In this document: in pieces, positions 21,115 through 32,934 of the stretch | Layout: each line of letters opens with the position of its first letter | Position numbering within the stretch: position 1 is the stretch's first letter | From: Phoronis australis | Lineage: Eukaryota; Phoronida; Phoronidae | Length of the DNA stretch: 64,000 nt | Direction of reading: 5' to 3' | Assembly: GCA_002633005.1 (NCBI GenBank) | Contig: NMRA01000872.1 | Span: forward strand, 38,475 to 102,474 | Translations under genes and position numbers: made by a program | Notes under the pieces: model-generated | What the model was told of the DNA's origin: nothing | Database searches by the model: none | The model's input: only the letters and a program-made list of their open reading frames with translations

Positions 21115-23215
21115 AAATATATTTTTTTTCGGTTAAGTATTTTTATTTTCTCTAGCATGGGTATTTACAATTTACACGACACAATAAAACAATACAGTAT
21201 ACAAGTACATTAGTTGCAACAAATTGTCATCAAGTATCACAATTTGGTATACAGAACAGAAATACAGATATGTAAGAAAAAAAAAATCAAGCCATTCTCA
21301 CCCTTAACATACACGCCACACGCAACCGCCCCCCCCCCAACCTACTCTTAGTAGGATGTTGTCAGGCAAAAGTTATGGTTAACCAGTTTCTCCAGGTTGC
21401 ATGGTATTCATCTAAATTACCATTATTTAATAAAATCCTTCTTTGAATATAAAATTCTCTTTCTAATATCTTAAGGAACTGACAGAAACTGGGGATTATT
21501 TTTTTACACCTGGATAGGTAAATAAAATGTTTTAATTGCAAAAGTATCCAATTTAAAACTTTATTTTCATTACTTATGGGCATCCCAAAAAACATTGTTT
21601 TTTTGTCAATAACCATATTTATACCTTTTACCAACAACACCCAAATGCGTAATTCTCCTATCAATGTTTTTACATTATTGCATTCGAAAAAGATGTGATC
21701 CACTGTTTCACTTTGTGAATGACAGAAAGTACATACATCAGAGTCCACCAGGTTAATTTTTCTAAGAAAAGAGTTGGTTACAAGTATTCTATGTAATAGT
21801 TTAAACTGCAGTGTACATAACTTGAAATCATAGGTAGTTTTAAAAGACATTGAATATAATTTTTTCCAGTCATCACTTCGAAAGTTATAACCTTCCTTTT
21901 GAAATTTTTTTTGGGCAATAGGCAAAATGTTGTTGTGGCAGACACTTTCATATATCATTTTACATATTGATGTGCAGTTTAAAAAATTACGGATATTAAA
22001 AGGTATTATTGGTCCATATATCTTAATTAACTGCATTTGTAATGGTGTTCTCCTCAGAAACGACCTAACAGACTCAATCAGAGAACAATATTCCAAAAAG
22101 TTTGTAGATATGTTCGAGATCTTTTTGAATTCAGTAAATGAGTAAAATCTATTATTTTCATCAAGTAGGTCATTAATAAAAAGAACACCACCACTAGCAT
22201 ACTTGCTAAAGAAGATAGATTTTCTGTCTATTAGTATTTCATCGTTATGCCATAAACTTGTTGAGAGTAAATCGTTCGCATCTTTATGGGGCTGTTTACT
22301 AATGAAAAAAGACCAGTTACTTAGAACTTCGTTCCAAAAAGGATTGATTACATCAGTATGGTATTTAATAAAAACATTTCCAAAATTTATAATATTTGAC
22401 TTTGCAATCCCTGTTTCAAGTTCAAACAATTTCACCCATTTTGATTCAGAATTAAGTAATCTCTTTATCCATGAAATTTTTATAGCCTTGTTAAAAAGAA
22501 TAATATTTAACATTTTAACTCCCCCTTCCTCATAAGTTTTGATTAACACATCTCTCTTCACTCTCTCAACTTTGTTATTCCAAATAAACTTAAAAATGCT
22601 TGCATTCAATTCATTCATAATAATGTCTGATGGAGTAGGCAGAGTTGTCATAATGTGAATAAGTTTTGGCACCATCAAGGTCTTCACCACCGTAACTTTC
22701 CCGAAAAAGGAGATTTTTCTTCTAGACCAAATTTTGATAAGATTATTGATTTCATCAATCCTCTCATTGTAGTTGATGTCAATCATTTTTTCTAGGTTAA
22801 CACTAAACTTGATACCTAGCATCTTAAATTCCGTCATGCCCCATTCCAACTTCCATCTTGCGTGATGGAAAACATCCTTGCAAAATTTTTTACTGCCCAA
22901 CCAAATAACATTAGTTTTGGAAAAATTTACTCTCAAACCAGACATATCTGCAAATCTACTCAAAACTTCCATAATAGCTTCCAAACTACGCCTTGAACCA
23001 TCTAAGAAAAACGTTGTGTCATCAGCATACTGAGTAAGTATAAATTCCTCATTTCCTATTTGAATGCCTTTAATTTCCCTATCTTGTTTCGTCATCATAG
23101 CTAATATTTCAGCACATAAAATAAAAACATACAGAGAAAGAGGATCACCTTGTCTACAGCCCCTGTGCAGAGTAAAACTTCTGGTCAGGAAACCGTTTTG
23201 AACAATGTATTATTT
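21115..23215 (-). mobile_element. 5'-truncated LINE (non-LTR retrotransposon)
   Basis: Carries the C-terminal part of a LINE polyprotein. Translation enters near 23207 with RGCRQGDPLS (reverse-transcriptase block 4) and continues through the catalytic QYADD box. It passes the thumb region and ends with a zf-RVT type zinc motif, CTFC followed by H and C in CHSQSETVDHIFFEC. The frame is open to the stop at 21362. The endonuclease, ORF1 and first half of the reverse transcriptase are missing, typical of 5' truncation during insertion. About 240 bases of 3' UTR follow, ending in a T-rich (A-rich on the element strand) stretch near 21120. The clade is not assigned beyond APE-type LINE (L1/Tx1-like by impression). 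Confidence 0.92.
21362..23206 (-). pseudogene. LINE reverse transcriptase, C-terminal fragment
   Basis: Open frame of more than 600 codons without a stop or frameshift, lacking an authentic start. It covers RT motifs from block 4 (GDPLS), the YADD active site and the C-terminal zinc motif. The intact frame suggests a recent insertion. It cannot encode a working enzyme because the N-terminal RT blocks and endonuclease are absent. Confidence 0.88.
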
Positions 23216-26200
23216 GTCCTAGGTACATGTTTTCAGTATCGTATTTGTGGTGCTTGATTATGCGGATATATTTCGAGGTACGTGTAAGCTTTCGAAAGAA
23301 TTGCAATACGTCTAGATTGTTGGGCACAATACATGTACTCCTAGTTGTTAGACAATGGTAGTACCCACAGCCAGGTACCCGAAGCCCGGAATCGCAAGTA
23401 GATCCCTGTGATCTTCTGTTTCAAAATGTTTGGAGCCATTAGACCGCAAAATATTCCAAAATATATGTGGAATTTGTTCGGAAGAAGTTTTTCGATGACA
23501 ACAGTTCTTAACTTAATTCATCTCTACATATAAACATTCCACCCTAAGCCCTATATTCCATAGTAGGAACTAACACATGAACTAATGAATGCAAACAAAT
23601 CCCGCGGAAGCGTGGCGCAACCTACGCAGCGCGAGATCGAAGTTGTCATTCCAAGCCTAGAGCTCTAGCGTTAATGCAACAACTTGTTCCAATAAACAAG
23701 CTAGATAATTTAACCCACTGTATGCTATAGTGCCCTAGTATCAGTTACCCAGGCATCTCGGCGCTAAGCACTATGTCCTATACTAATATAGATAAGGACA
23801 ACTCAGGCCAAAAAGTCATAGTTGAAGCGGGTCGACTCATTTTTAGGCCTTTACTCACTGACTAAATTAAAAAACGCTCGCTTGTATCCATTTTTGTCCG
23901 CACGTTAGAAAGGGAACACAAAATTTGAAACGTCATGATTTAGCTGTGGTGGGTGAAAATTTACCCGCATCATTTTTGCTTGTTTCAGGTGGGTTTTCTT
24001 TTTTGAAAAGGTGAGCAACAAAAAAGACTGCATCACCGATTCCATTTAAACGAAAAATGAGACATCAAATTCAACTTTGCCTTTTTGTCCTGATAAAATA
24101 GTCACAGTCATGACATCTGCGTTGAAGTTGCCGTTGAGAGGTTTTCAAAACTTAAAAGTTTTAGCGACGGAAAGACGATACCTTTTCAGTGCAGACTGAA
24201 TTTTAGACTTAAATCTCTGGAAAATACAATAAACGTAGAGGCCCATGACCATACCTCGACAATTTCAAATTTCAGATTGAAAATCACGGTAACCGGTGAG
24301 TTTACTGATCGATAAACTGTGCGCAAATTCCATACACTAGTTTAAATGCGTCGTTGAATCTGTGGAAACCGCTTCACAAGACTGAAGTACATAAAGAAAT
24401 TGTTCTCACGATAATTGCCCTGTCCCTTGTTTCGGATTTTCACCTCAGTGCTGCAGCAACTGGTTATCACCGACTGGTCATTCGGCATATACAAAAGCGA
24501 ACTAAATGAAAAACAACGCAGCCACGACCTTGTGTCACCTCAATCGTTTATCTATCTCAGCAAATCTTTACCTGAAAACTTGATATCACTTAGGCGATAC
24601 CGTTGAACGCGTCTTATCTGCCATGGCACAGTTTGGAAGTAAATTATGTTTACCTTAGATTGGTTCCGTAGTCGGGAAGATCTCGCCAATGAACCCAATG
24701 TGATCACGTGGTTTGCTTGTAGTAATGGGAATATCTCGCAAGATTTTGCTTGTTGTGTTTTCTCGAGGTTCTCGCGTCTACGAAGCTTAAGTATGCAACT
24801 TCGTGAAAAACTAAGTAACCCCATTGACGTTATTCGTTGATTTAGTGTTTTTATAAAGCTCTCTGCTCCACGTTGGCTTTCTGAGAATTTGTAGGGCAGG
24901 CGTACCGAAGGGACCGTCTGTAAACGAGAGGACCACGTCTCAGTGAAAGATGGACCCTTAATATGAAAGGTTTTCTGTCCCAATGCTCTAATCGCAAAAA
25001 AAGGCTATACAGCTGAGAACAGAAAAGTGACCCTCTTTCCATGCATCATCGGGTAACCCTCCTTCCGTCACTGGGCTATCTTCCTGGACATAAAGAATTT
25101 TACAATTTCACAAAAAAAAAACAGGAAAATAGGGGAAATCGATGCCACCATTAGTCCCCCTTCCCGGCCCTCCGCGAGCGGCTCTTTAAATGAAAGGATA
25201 TCAATACAACAGATTTTTACGAAGAATGCATAACCAGGAGTACATTCGGATAACTAAACTGCAAAACCTGGGCTAACCCGCTAAATGCTCGGACAATGGC
25301 CTCGAACTGGTAGCTGACAAAGGCTCTCTTAATTACCTCGTCTGAGCGCTTAGCTGTGTCTTGTCACAAATGACCTTCGCCCCCGGCATTAGGGCAAAGG
25401 GAAACTTTTCTAAACGATAAATACATGTAAGGACACCTTTATCTGTGTCAAACTCGGAGCACGCTATCTGCGCTTGCACATGACAAAGTCCAGTCTCATT
25501 GAGAAATCATGTGTTGACAAAGAACAGCTAATGCAGTGAACAAGTTAATTGTCAATTTTATGAAGAAGCTTCTCGACAGTGAGAAACTTTGTAAAGAATT
25601 TTCAAGCTTGATTGATGTAGTTTACACGAATGGTAAATGTATTTGCGCATGCTCAAGAAGAAGAAATGTTTTGCCTCAACGAATTATACAAATTACCTGC
25701 ACATAAATGTAAATGCTCAGTTAGGCTAAAGCCGGCTCGGCTTCAGTGTCCTTATAATTTTATCTAAGACTTGCCTGTCTGATACATGTACGTATTTGTC
25801 TTAACTGGAGATAACGTGTGTGTTATCGTTATCTCCCCAATAAGTCCTATCCAGGGTCCTTGTTTGCGACACCTACATGTACATGTATAGGTACAGTACA
25901 AGTGTAGTACGCAGACTTATGCTAATGTACGTTATAGGGCTTATAGGCCGCGATTTGAGTTAGCATTCAGTTTTCGACAGCTCGTATTAATTGGTCTCTG
26001 AAACATTTTGATGAGTTTTCACTGACTCTGGCCTATCAGGGCCGTAACCCGTCAACAGTTTTGGGGAGCGCGCTTGGAGAAACTTTGACATGAAACACAG
26101 GGTTCATTAGATGTCATAGGACAAACTGAATAAACCAGAAGAACACACTGTATGTCAATTAACAGTTAGGTATTCGTGTGCCTCATGCCTCCCGCGTAGA

Positions 26201-27040
26201 CCCAGAACATTTTAGTCATCCACTGACACACTTCGCAAAATCTTCGCTTTTCTCAGTGGAACGGAATCAGGGCGGAATTATATCCCAACAAGTATGCATT
26301 TGTAATTCAACTTGTCCACTTCCTAGTCACCTACCAATAGACCAATAGCTTAACTGCAATGGCTTCCGCGTAGTTAATTCTGATAATATTTCGAGCATAC
26401 TCTCAAAAACAATCGACTTCGTTCAAAGTATTCTGGGCATGGAACATTAAAATAAAACACTCCGTCTCATGCATACTGAATACGACATATGCTATAATTA
26501 AATCAAGACCTAAACTTTATATCGTTGTAAGAGAGAATTCACACACCGGCTCGTTTCTAACTCCCTTTCAGATAAAAGTTTTATTTCCTGTACGTTTCCC
26601 CAAATTTCCCGGGAAGGAAATTGTTTTCATTAACGTCATTGGTTTAGGAAACCGTACTGTTGCACACGCACTTCAATCATTGCAATCCGATGGCCACCCG
26701 ACCAGCTGCAGTGCTTTTTGGACGCCAGGTAAACCGTTAGGTCCAGGATATAAAGCACATGTCTTGGCTTGTACAGATTTAAAAAAATATAACTTTAATA
26801 AGATATTGAGAATTTGTAACAAGATATTTTTTCTAGTCTTGATAATTGAAAACGGCAGCTAGGCTAAATGTAGGCCTAATAATCTCTTCCGATAGAAACT
26901 CTCACGCTGCTGCTAGACATACAAACTATGTAATAGAGAGAAACTCAGTGGTGTGGGGCATGCGCATTGAAATTTGCACAATCGGTATTGGTCGGGGCTT
27001 AATCTCATGGTTACGCGTGTGAACTCGGGACAAAGATACC
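23216..27040. other. Intergenic region between LINE and TBCA
   Basis: About 3.8 kb of non-coding sequence with scattered ACATGTA palindromes (for example near 25790 and 25875). Overlapping short open frames around 24415-25042 have no splice context and no recognised family. No RNA gene was recognised. Confidence 0.5.
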
Positions 27041-27041
27041 G

Positions 27042-27049
27042 TATAAAAT
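27042..27049 (+). promoter_or_regulatory. Possible TATA box of TBCA
   Basis: TATAAAAT lies 254 bases upstream of the TBCA start codon, with an ATTGG (inverted CCAAT) near 26988. Position is plausible for a promoter with a ~230-base 5' UTR, but there is no transcript evidence. Confidence 0.25.
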
Positions 27050-27302
27050 CCTTGTTCGGGAGTTCCGGCACGAGTTTTCAAGTTCACGCACAATGGCATC
27101 TATTTCTGATAGGTGGCGCCCTATAGTGTTCGACTGCATTTTTCTGGTACTGCAATTTTGCGGCTTCAATTTTCAAAAGTTGTTTGTTCATTCATCATTG
27201 ATAAATTTAGACGAGCTTAGTCACCTCCAGCGTGGCTTCCCTCTCTAACTCATTTATCAGAGCAATCTACACAAGGCAAGGCGTTTCGTCAGAAAGAGAA
27301 AA

Positions 27303-30300
27303 ATGTCTGCGCAAGATCCAAGAGTACGAAACATGAAAATTAAAACGGGTGTCGTCAAACGGTGAGTCGCCCGTGTTTGTTTGTTCAGAACACCGGCAAT
27401 GCCTTGCCGACGGAAATTCTGAGCAAGCTAATGGGCAATGTATATGAGTGTATGGGGATAGTATAGTTCCAAACATTTCAAAATAAAAAATGGGACATCT
27501 AAAATAGGAAGGCAATACATCGGCGCTTTCAAGACTTCGGACTTAATCTTAATAGGAACAGTAGATCTAATCTTACTACCGAACCACTATTCGGTCTTCT
27601 GCAGAAACCCCCTGTTGTAGATGTGCTTCCGGCGAATCATATGAGCCTCTGTTAGGTACCCGCTAACCGGCAATTGCCTATTAGCTGAATGGTTAGCACG
27701 CTTAAAGGGTTTTATGGGGGTCGCTGTTTCGATCCCCGGGTCGGGTAATCTCGGCTAGAATTACTACAAATGGCGTAGTCGGCAAACGTATTATCTACCG
27801 ATGAAGCACTGCCAACTGTACCCGTGGACCTTGGGACTTTTCTTCATGGAAGGTTCCAGAGTCAAGGACCTGTATGAGAGACTACCTTGTGTTCACCTGT
27901 GTTGTGGTGGTAAAGGTACTAAGGGAGGTTGATGACCTGTATACGAGACATCCTGGTGTTCACCTTCCTGGTCACATGCCTGTTCTGTAGGAAATGGGGG
28001 AATGTTGTAGATGTGCTTCCGGTGATGAGCCTCTGTTAGCTGCTCGCTTACGGGCAATTGCCTATTATCTGAACGGTTAGCACGCTTGCCGGTTTTATGG
28101 GGGTCGCTGGTTCGATCCCCGGGTCGGGTAATCTCGGCTATTACTACACCCCCTATACACAAGCTCAAATCGATCTGCTGAACTTAGAACAAGCGCTGAC
28201 TTGTAGGACCAATGAGTTGGGCCGTGAGCTCGGCTGGCTTTTGCCTTTTTTTGCAATTAAGGCAGTGGCAAGTTTGAAAGCCAAAAACAGAAAAAAACGT
28301 CATGACCAAATCAAGTCAAAGACCTACCAACCTTACAAACATATCGTTCCCGAGAGAGTATAATCGCCGACAAAACTCTAATTTTACCAGTAAATACAGT
28401 TTGAAAAAAAACAAACTTTGCTAAAAAGATTTCAATGTCATATCGAGTATATTGTAAACAAATATACAATATAAAGAAACAATAAAAATATGAACTGATG
28501 TACATTCACATTAACGTACTCTCTCCCAAAGTTTTTTAGAACTGGACCATTGATAGCTGCTCGTGGACGTGGTACTATTTCTGGGACAACGATGGCGTGC
28601 TCACAATGCGCTATTCAAGACCACCGGTGTTCTCACGCCACTTTCTGTTTTTAGTCACCAGACTTCAGCCTCAGCAGACTCCCATGTAGGTTTTGTCTTA
28701 TGGAGAAGTCAACCAGTGACGTAATAATATTATGAACTATGTAAAAAGTGCACAGATACCTCTGGATTGCCACAGGTCATGGGACAAGGGGGTTTTGGGT
28801 CGAGGGGTGTCATGGGTTGAGGGGTGTGGGGGTCAAGGGGGTTTCGGAACAGTCTGTTCTGTTGGACTGACTGTTAGCATGCGGCGTGGAGCGACATATT
28901 CTAATAATGCCAAGCACGGGTTAGGGCAATTTTGCAACAGACTTTTCACTGTTTGAACCACATGCTCAGCTTCATCGTTGCCTTGAGACTGAGAGTCCGT
29001 TGGGCTTCTTGTTACATGCTTGAATTCATACTCTTTCGCAAACTGTTTTAACTCGAACGAGGCGTATTGGGGCTATTTTCTTATATGAGTTTTTGTCGGA
29101 TTCCTTGGCAATATAGATTTCACGTGTGTGATTATGTCGGCTGATGTCAAAGGTGACAGTTTAAAGACTGAGAAGTAATCGACTATAATACTAGATCACC
29201 GTCGCTAGCTGGCCAGTTTAGGTTCGTGGTAGACCTTTAAAACTTAAAGTATTAGCTTAAATGTCTAAAGTATCTGAAAACTTTTTAAATCATTTTCAAA
29301 AATGATTAGCCAAATACTTTCTCCCTATCCCCAGCTTACAGTGAAGGTTCGCCAGCCATATGGGCCTGATGTTGAAAAAAATTCAGCAGGGGTTCCTCCC
29401 CTATTCCCGAGTTATGGCAAAGGTACGCCGGCCACTTGGGCATTTAAATGATGTTGGCCTTAAAAGAAATTGGGTATCCCTCTATCCCCGGGTTACGACG
29501 AGGGGTATGCCAGCCATATCGACATTTCATTGATATTGACCAAAAAATATGAGCAAGGTTTCTCTCCCATCGCTGTTACGGTGGGGTTACTCAGGGAACT
29601 GGCTATTTTTACTAGCCATGTGTCGTCCGGCCTGATGAGGGCACTTTCGGGTGATGTTAGGTAATTGAGCTGATACTCCGAGATCCCTGTTGTGTTTTCC
29701 TGCTGCTATTTACTGTTGTGATCATGGCTGGTTGACAGGAATGTCAAAATGCGTACCGTTTTGTGCTCAACACTTTATATTTTTAAAGAATTTATTCTCG
29801 AGCATTTACGTGTACTTAATGGCCATATAATCCCTCTATACAGTTTTGTGGTGTTATCCTTGCAGGCTGACTAAAGAGAAACTAATGTATGAAAAGGAAG
29901 CTGTTCAACAGCAGGAACGGATTGACAAGCTGAAGGCTGACAACGGTGATGAGTACGTGGTGAAAAAGCAGGTAGGTCAAAGGTCAATACTGGTGAAAGA
30001 TGAACGACGATCGTGAACTGGGGAGGAGACACTGAGCACTAAGCTAATGAATGAGTGACCTGTTTGGTTCAGAGCTGAACATTAATCAAGGCTTGGAATT
30101 TTCCGCGGAAACGCGGATTTCCGCTTTTTTCAAATGTAGTGTCTGCGTATTTTATTGTATTTCTGCGTAAAAAAATCAGATTTGATATAAAATTTCCGCG
30201 GCTAATTCCTTTCTTACCGCTGCGTAGCCGACGACTTTCACCTCCAAAAGCGGAAGTTGCTCTTTATGCTTCGGAGGAACGTAAATTGTCAACATCGCCG

Positions 30301-32934
30301 GGGCATCTGGGATAGCGTGGTGGATTTTTCAATGGCGTCTCGTTTCATTGTAAAAAAGCGGTGGCAAATACTACGACTCTGCAGCCAAAAATGTGTGGAG
30401 GTGGGAGTGGACGGGCGAGCTGAAAAGACGCACGGCTGTGGAGGTGGTACCGTTTTTCTTTTTTTAGTCCTCCCGATTTTTTGTCGGCAAAAACGTCCAC
30501 ATCGGCTATGTCGAGGGCCGGGAGGCGGGCATGTTTTGAGCCATAAAAGTTTCCGCGTTTTTCGTCATTGGTCATTCCAAGCCCTGATTAATTCACTTGG
30601 CCAGCAAGAGCAAGCTACATTTTTGCGGAGGTCGAATCTGTAAATTTCCAATATTGCTATACTCGAAAAAGAAATCATCTGTTATACAGTTGGGGGAGCT
30701 TGTTAGATTTTTTTCACAGTAGACTCACCCTATTTTGGGCACAATATGGCATACAAATGACACTTGATTTTCTCAGGTTGTTCATAAACGAGAAGAACCG
30801 CCAAGCCAATGCTTTCCATGTTCAAACTCGGTAAGGACAGGTACCACCAGACGATTGTTTTTTCGGCAAACGCAACACTGTTCAAAACCATCTAAAAGGA
30901 ATCGGCATTTTTTCACTCAGGGTGCAAATCTAGAATTTTTTATGTTATGCAGTCATATTGACAGAATTCCTTCATCTCTGACAGATATTTGTATGATGAT
31001 GTTGTTTTAACACCGGTACTACGACATTTACGCATTTTAAAGTATGAAAAAAATGTTAATTATGGCCAGAGTAATCCTTAATATAGCTGAATATAGCCAA
31101 AAATCCATCATTGATCCATTCTTGTTGTTTTATTTACCGATTTATATTCTTCATTTCTTGAAACAATAGTATCCTTGGGAGGATCTGGATCGCCTTATTT
31201 AGTTTCAGATATATATTTTCTACGTTATTTTCCATTATTAAAAGATTTTTGATACTGCACATTGGGAATCGTGAAGCTATCTTTGGCCCAGAATAAATAG
31301 AATAGACCAATTCCTGGATTTGAATTGATCATTTAAGCAATGATGTATTCTCCATAGCCCCTCTATTCTCCTTAGCCCCCAACTTTGAATTGTACATGGT
31401 TTGAAAAAGCTCGTATCTAGGTGCATTTACTGAGACAATGGAGACAAATAAACTCTCCTACACAAGAAAAAAATACATTTTTTATTTATGGCTGGGTTTT
31501 GAGGCAAGTTTAGGTAAAATTACTTTTTCAGTTTAAACTCATTATTAATAGAACATGAATGTTCTTTGGTCATTCAGAAGTGTTGGTATTAACAAGTAAA
31601 TGAATTCTATTGCATTTGCTCAAGTATTCATCCACTTGTAAACAGGTATCTGCATATTTTGTATTCTCTGTAGCCCCATTTATGACCTCTGTGCTATGTG
31701 AGACTTAGGCATTCAATGTTTATTGATGATGAAATGTGTTTTCCTGTATTTCTTTGATGGTAGTTAATGGAATTAGTCTTTCCTTTTGACAGTGATGTGA
31801 CTCTGATGATAGTCATGTGCTGAGTATGTCTAAGGATTAAGTACAATCTATGTTTTATTTGTACATTCACACCTTGTGAAGCATACACAGGTGGGAACCT
31901 ATTTTTTATATTGACGTTCAGTGATTAAGTACATGAGTTACCAATATTAAACTTTCTTGTTCCTGAGCCAGACTTAAGTCTTTTTTCCAACATGGATGTG
32001 ACAATACCAATGATGTATTCTCCGTAGCCCACATTTTTCTTTGTTATTTCAACAGGCCAAATCTCAAAAACTAAATGAGTAATATACTCCCAAATTGTAG
32101 AGACTGATGTCAATTGATAACATTTCTGTAGGAGCTCTGAAATCACTTCAATTATGACTAAGGAACATTTTGAGAGCAATTTCATTATGGAAAGTGGACT
32201 AACTCCAAATGTATTTCTGTGGTGGAAGAGGGGTTAGTAGCAGCTGTTGACAGCGAGTTATCATTTCTGTGGTTGTTTATTTACTTGATGAGCTCAGTAC
32301 TTGCTTTTGTTGGTGTTACTATTATGGTGGCTCACTGGGTGAATTGTAATGCACAGTTTTACCGTTGTGATTTTTTTCAGATTGAAGTACTCAATGAAAC
32401 ACTGCAAATGATTCCAGACTCCCTGCGGCGGTTGAAGCAAGCCATTGCTGAACTAGACTCTCTCATGGTGAGTGCACAGATCTGTCAACTTTATGTCTCC
32501 CCTGACCTCGACCATGACCCATGTCTGCTCTTATGACTTGCTTGAACAAAACTTTGATGACTGGGAAGTTGACTGGATATGCCTTCTGTCAAAAATACCA
32601 TTGTCTTTGAACCGGTTCTCAACATTGTTATTTCTCATTGTTGGACTTAAGAAGACCTAACTGTTTGTTGCTTGAGACTAGACTGGATGTGTTGGACTGA
32701 CATCATTTCATGCCTCCAAAGCAGTATTTCTGTCCAAATAAAAGTTTGTTCTGTGGACTGACACTGCGGATAACTTTGAGACTTTTGCACCGTGTTGCAA
32801 ATTTAATATGTTTGTGTTTTTATTTACAGTCTGAGAGCCAGACAGACCTCAGTGAACTTGAGGAGTTCACCACTGCCAAACAGCAATTGGACGACGCCCA
32901 GAAGGTAGTCGACGCCCATGCTGAAGCCTCCTAG
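27303..32934 (+). CDS. TBCA: Tubulin-specific chaperone A (tubulin-binding cofactor A)
   Basis: Cytosolic cofactor that captures beta-tubulin folding intermediates released from the CCT chaperonin. Four exons: 27303-27361, 29866-29971, 32381-32467, 32830-32934. All introns are GT-AG and the phases join to 118 residues (human TBCA has 108). Exon 1 gives MSAQDPRVRNMKIKTGVVKR (family pattern DPRVRQIKIKTGVVKR). Exon 2 gives RLTKEKLMYEKEA and a charged helix. Exon 3 gives MIPDSLRRLKQAIAELDSLM. Exon 4 ends DDAQKVVDAHAEAS. The whole protein is heptad-rich, fitting the three-helix bundle of the family. Introns 1 and 2 (2.5 and 2.4 kb) are filled with repeats. The last exon is partly repeated at 36444, which looks like an assembly duplication, not a second gene. 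Confidence 0.94.
27613..27769 (+). mobile_element. tRNA-derived SINE, copy 1
   Basis: In TBCA intron 1. It starts TGTTGTAGATGTGCTTCCGG and contains the A box TAGCTGAATGG and a B box TTTCGATCCCC about 34 bases later. It ends GGGTCGGGTAATCTCGGCTA. The acceptor arms do not pair, so it is a SINE or similar polymerase III-derived repeat. Copies 2 and 3 are at 28003 and 61592. Confidence 0.7.
28003..28148 (+). mobile_element. tRNA-derived SINE, copy 2
   Basis: Same unit as 27613, with the better-preserved B box GGTTCGATCCCC and an A-box region CTGAACGGTTAGCACGC. It lies 390 bases downstream of copy 1 in the same orientation. Confidence 0.7.
28785..28850 (+). other. G-rich tract with quadruplex potential
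   Basis: Six or more runs of three or more G on the plus strand separated by short loops (GGGGG, GGG, GGGG, GGG, GGGG, GGGGG), in TBCA intron 1. It would be transcribed as G-rich RNA. Confidence 0.5.
29321..29595. repeat. Degenerate ~83-bp minisatellite, about 3.3 copies
   Basis: Units start at about 29321, 29397, 29481 and 29563. They share CCCTATCCCCGGGTTAYGGC, then TACGCCAGCCATATGGGCAT, then TGATGTTGRCC and an A-rich segment. The units differ by substitutions and small indels. It lies 270 bases before TBCA exon 2. Confidence 0.65.
30087..30586. mobile_element. 500-bp non-autonomous DNA transposon
   Basis: Ends CAAGGCTTGGAAT and ATTCCAAGCCCTG are terminal inverted repeats. They are flanked on both sides by ATTAAT (30081-30086 and 30587-30592), an apparent target-site duplication. 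Subterminal CCGCGGAAACGCGG/CCGCGTTTTTCG sequences are also inverted. The 128-codon frame inside has no recognisable transposase. CAGGG-like ends suggest hAT, but hAT duplications are usually 8 bp. Located in TBCA intron 2. Confidence 0.75.
31340..32035. repeat. Dispersed ATTCTCYRTAGCCC motif in TBCA intron 2
   Basis: The short phrase ATTCTC(C/T)(A/G)TAGCCC, or a close variant, occurs near 31345, 31366, 31663 and 32017, separated by AT-rich sequence. It may be the remnant of a diverged repeat. Confidence 0.35.

Noticed and set aside
24415-25042. Overlapping frames on both strands as a gene
   Set aside because: No recognised domain, no splice partners, and mutual overlap on opposite strands.
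28003-28148. Functional tRNA gene
   Set aside because: A and B boxes are present but the acceptor and anticodon stems do not pair and the unit is repeated with flanking sequence.
28097-28363. 88-codon frame in TBCA intron 1
   Set aside because: It starts inside a SINE copy and has no family match.
30257-30643. 128-codon frame as a transposase
   Set aside because: No DDE or hAT motifs; it runs beyond the end of the transposon at 30586.
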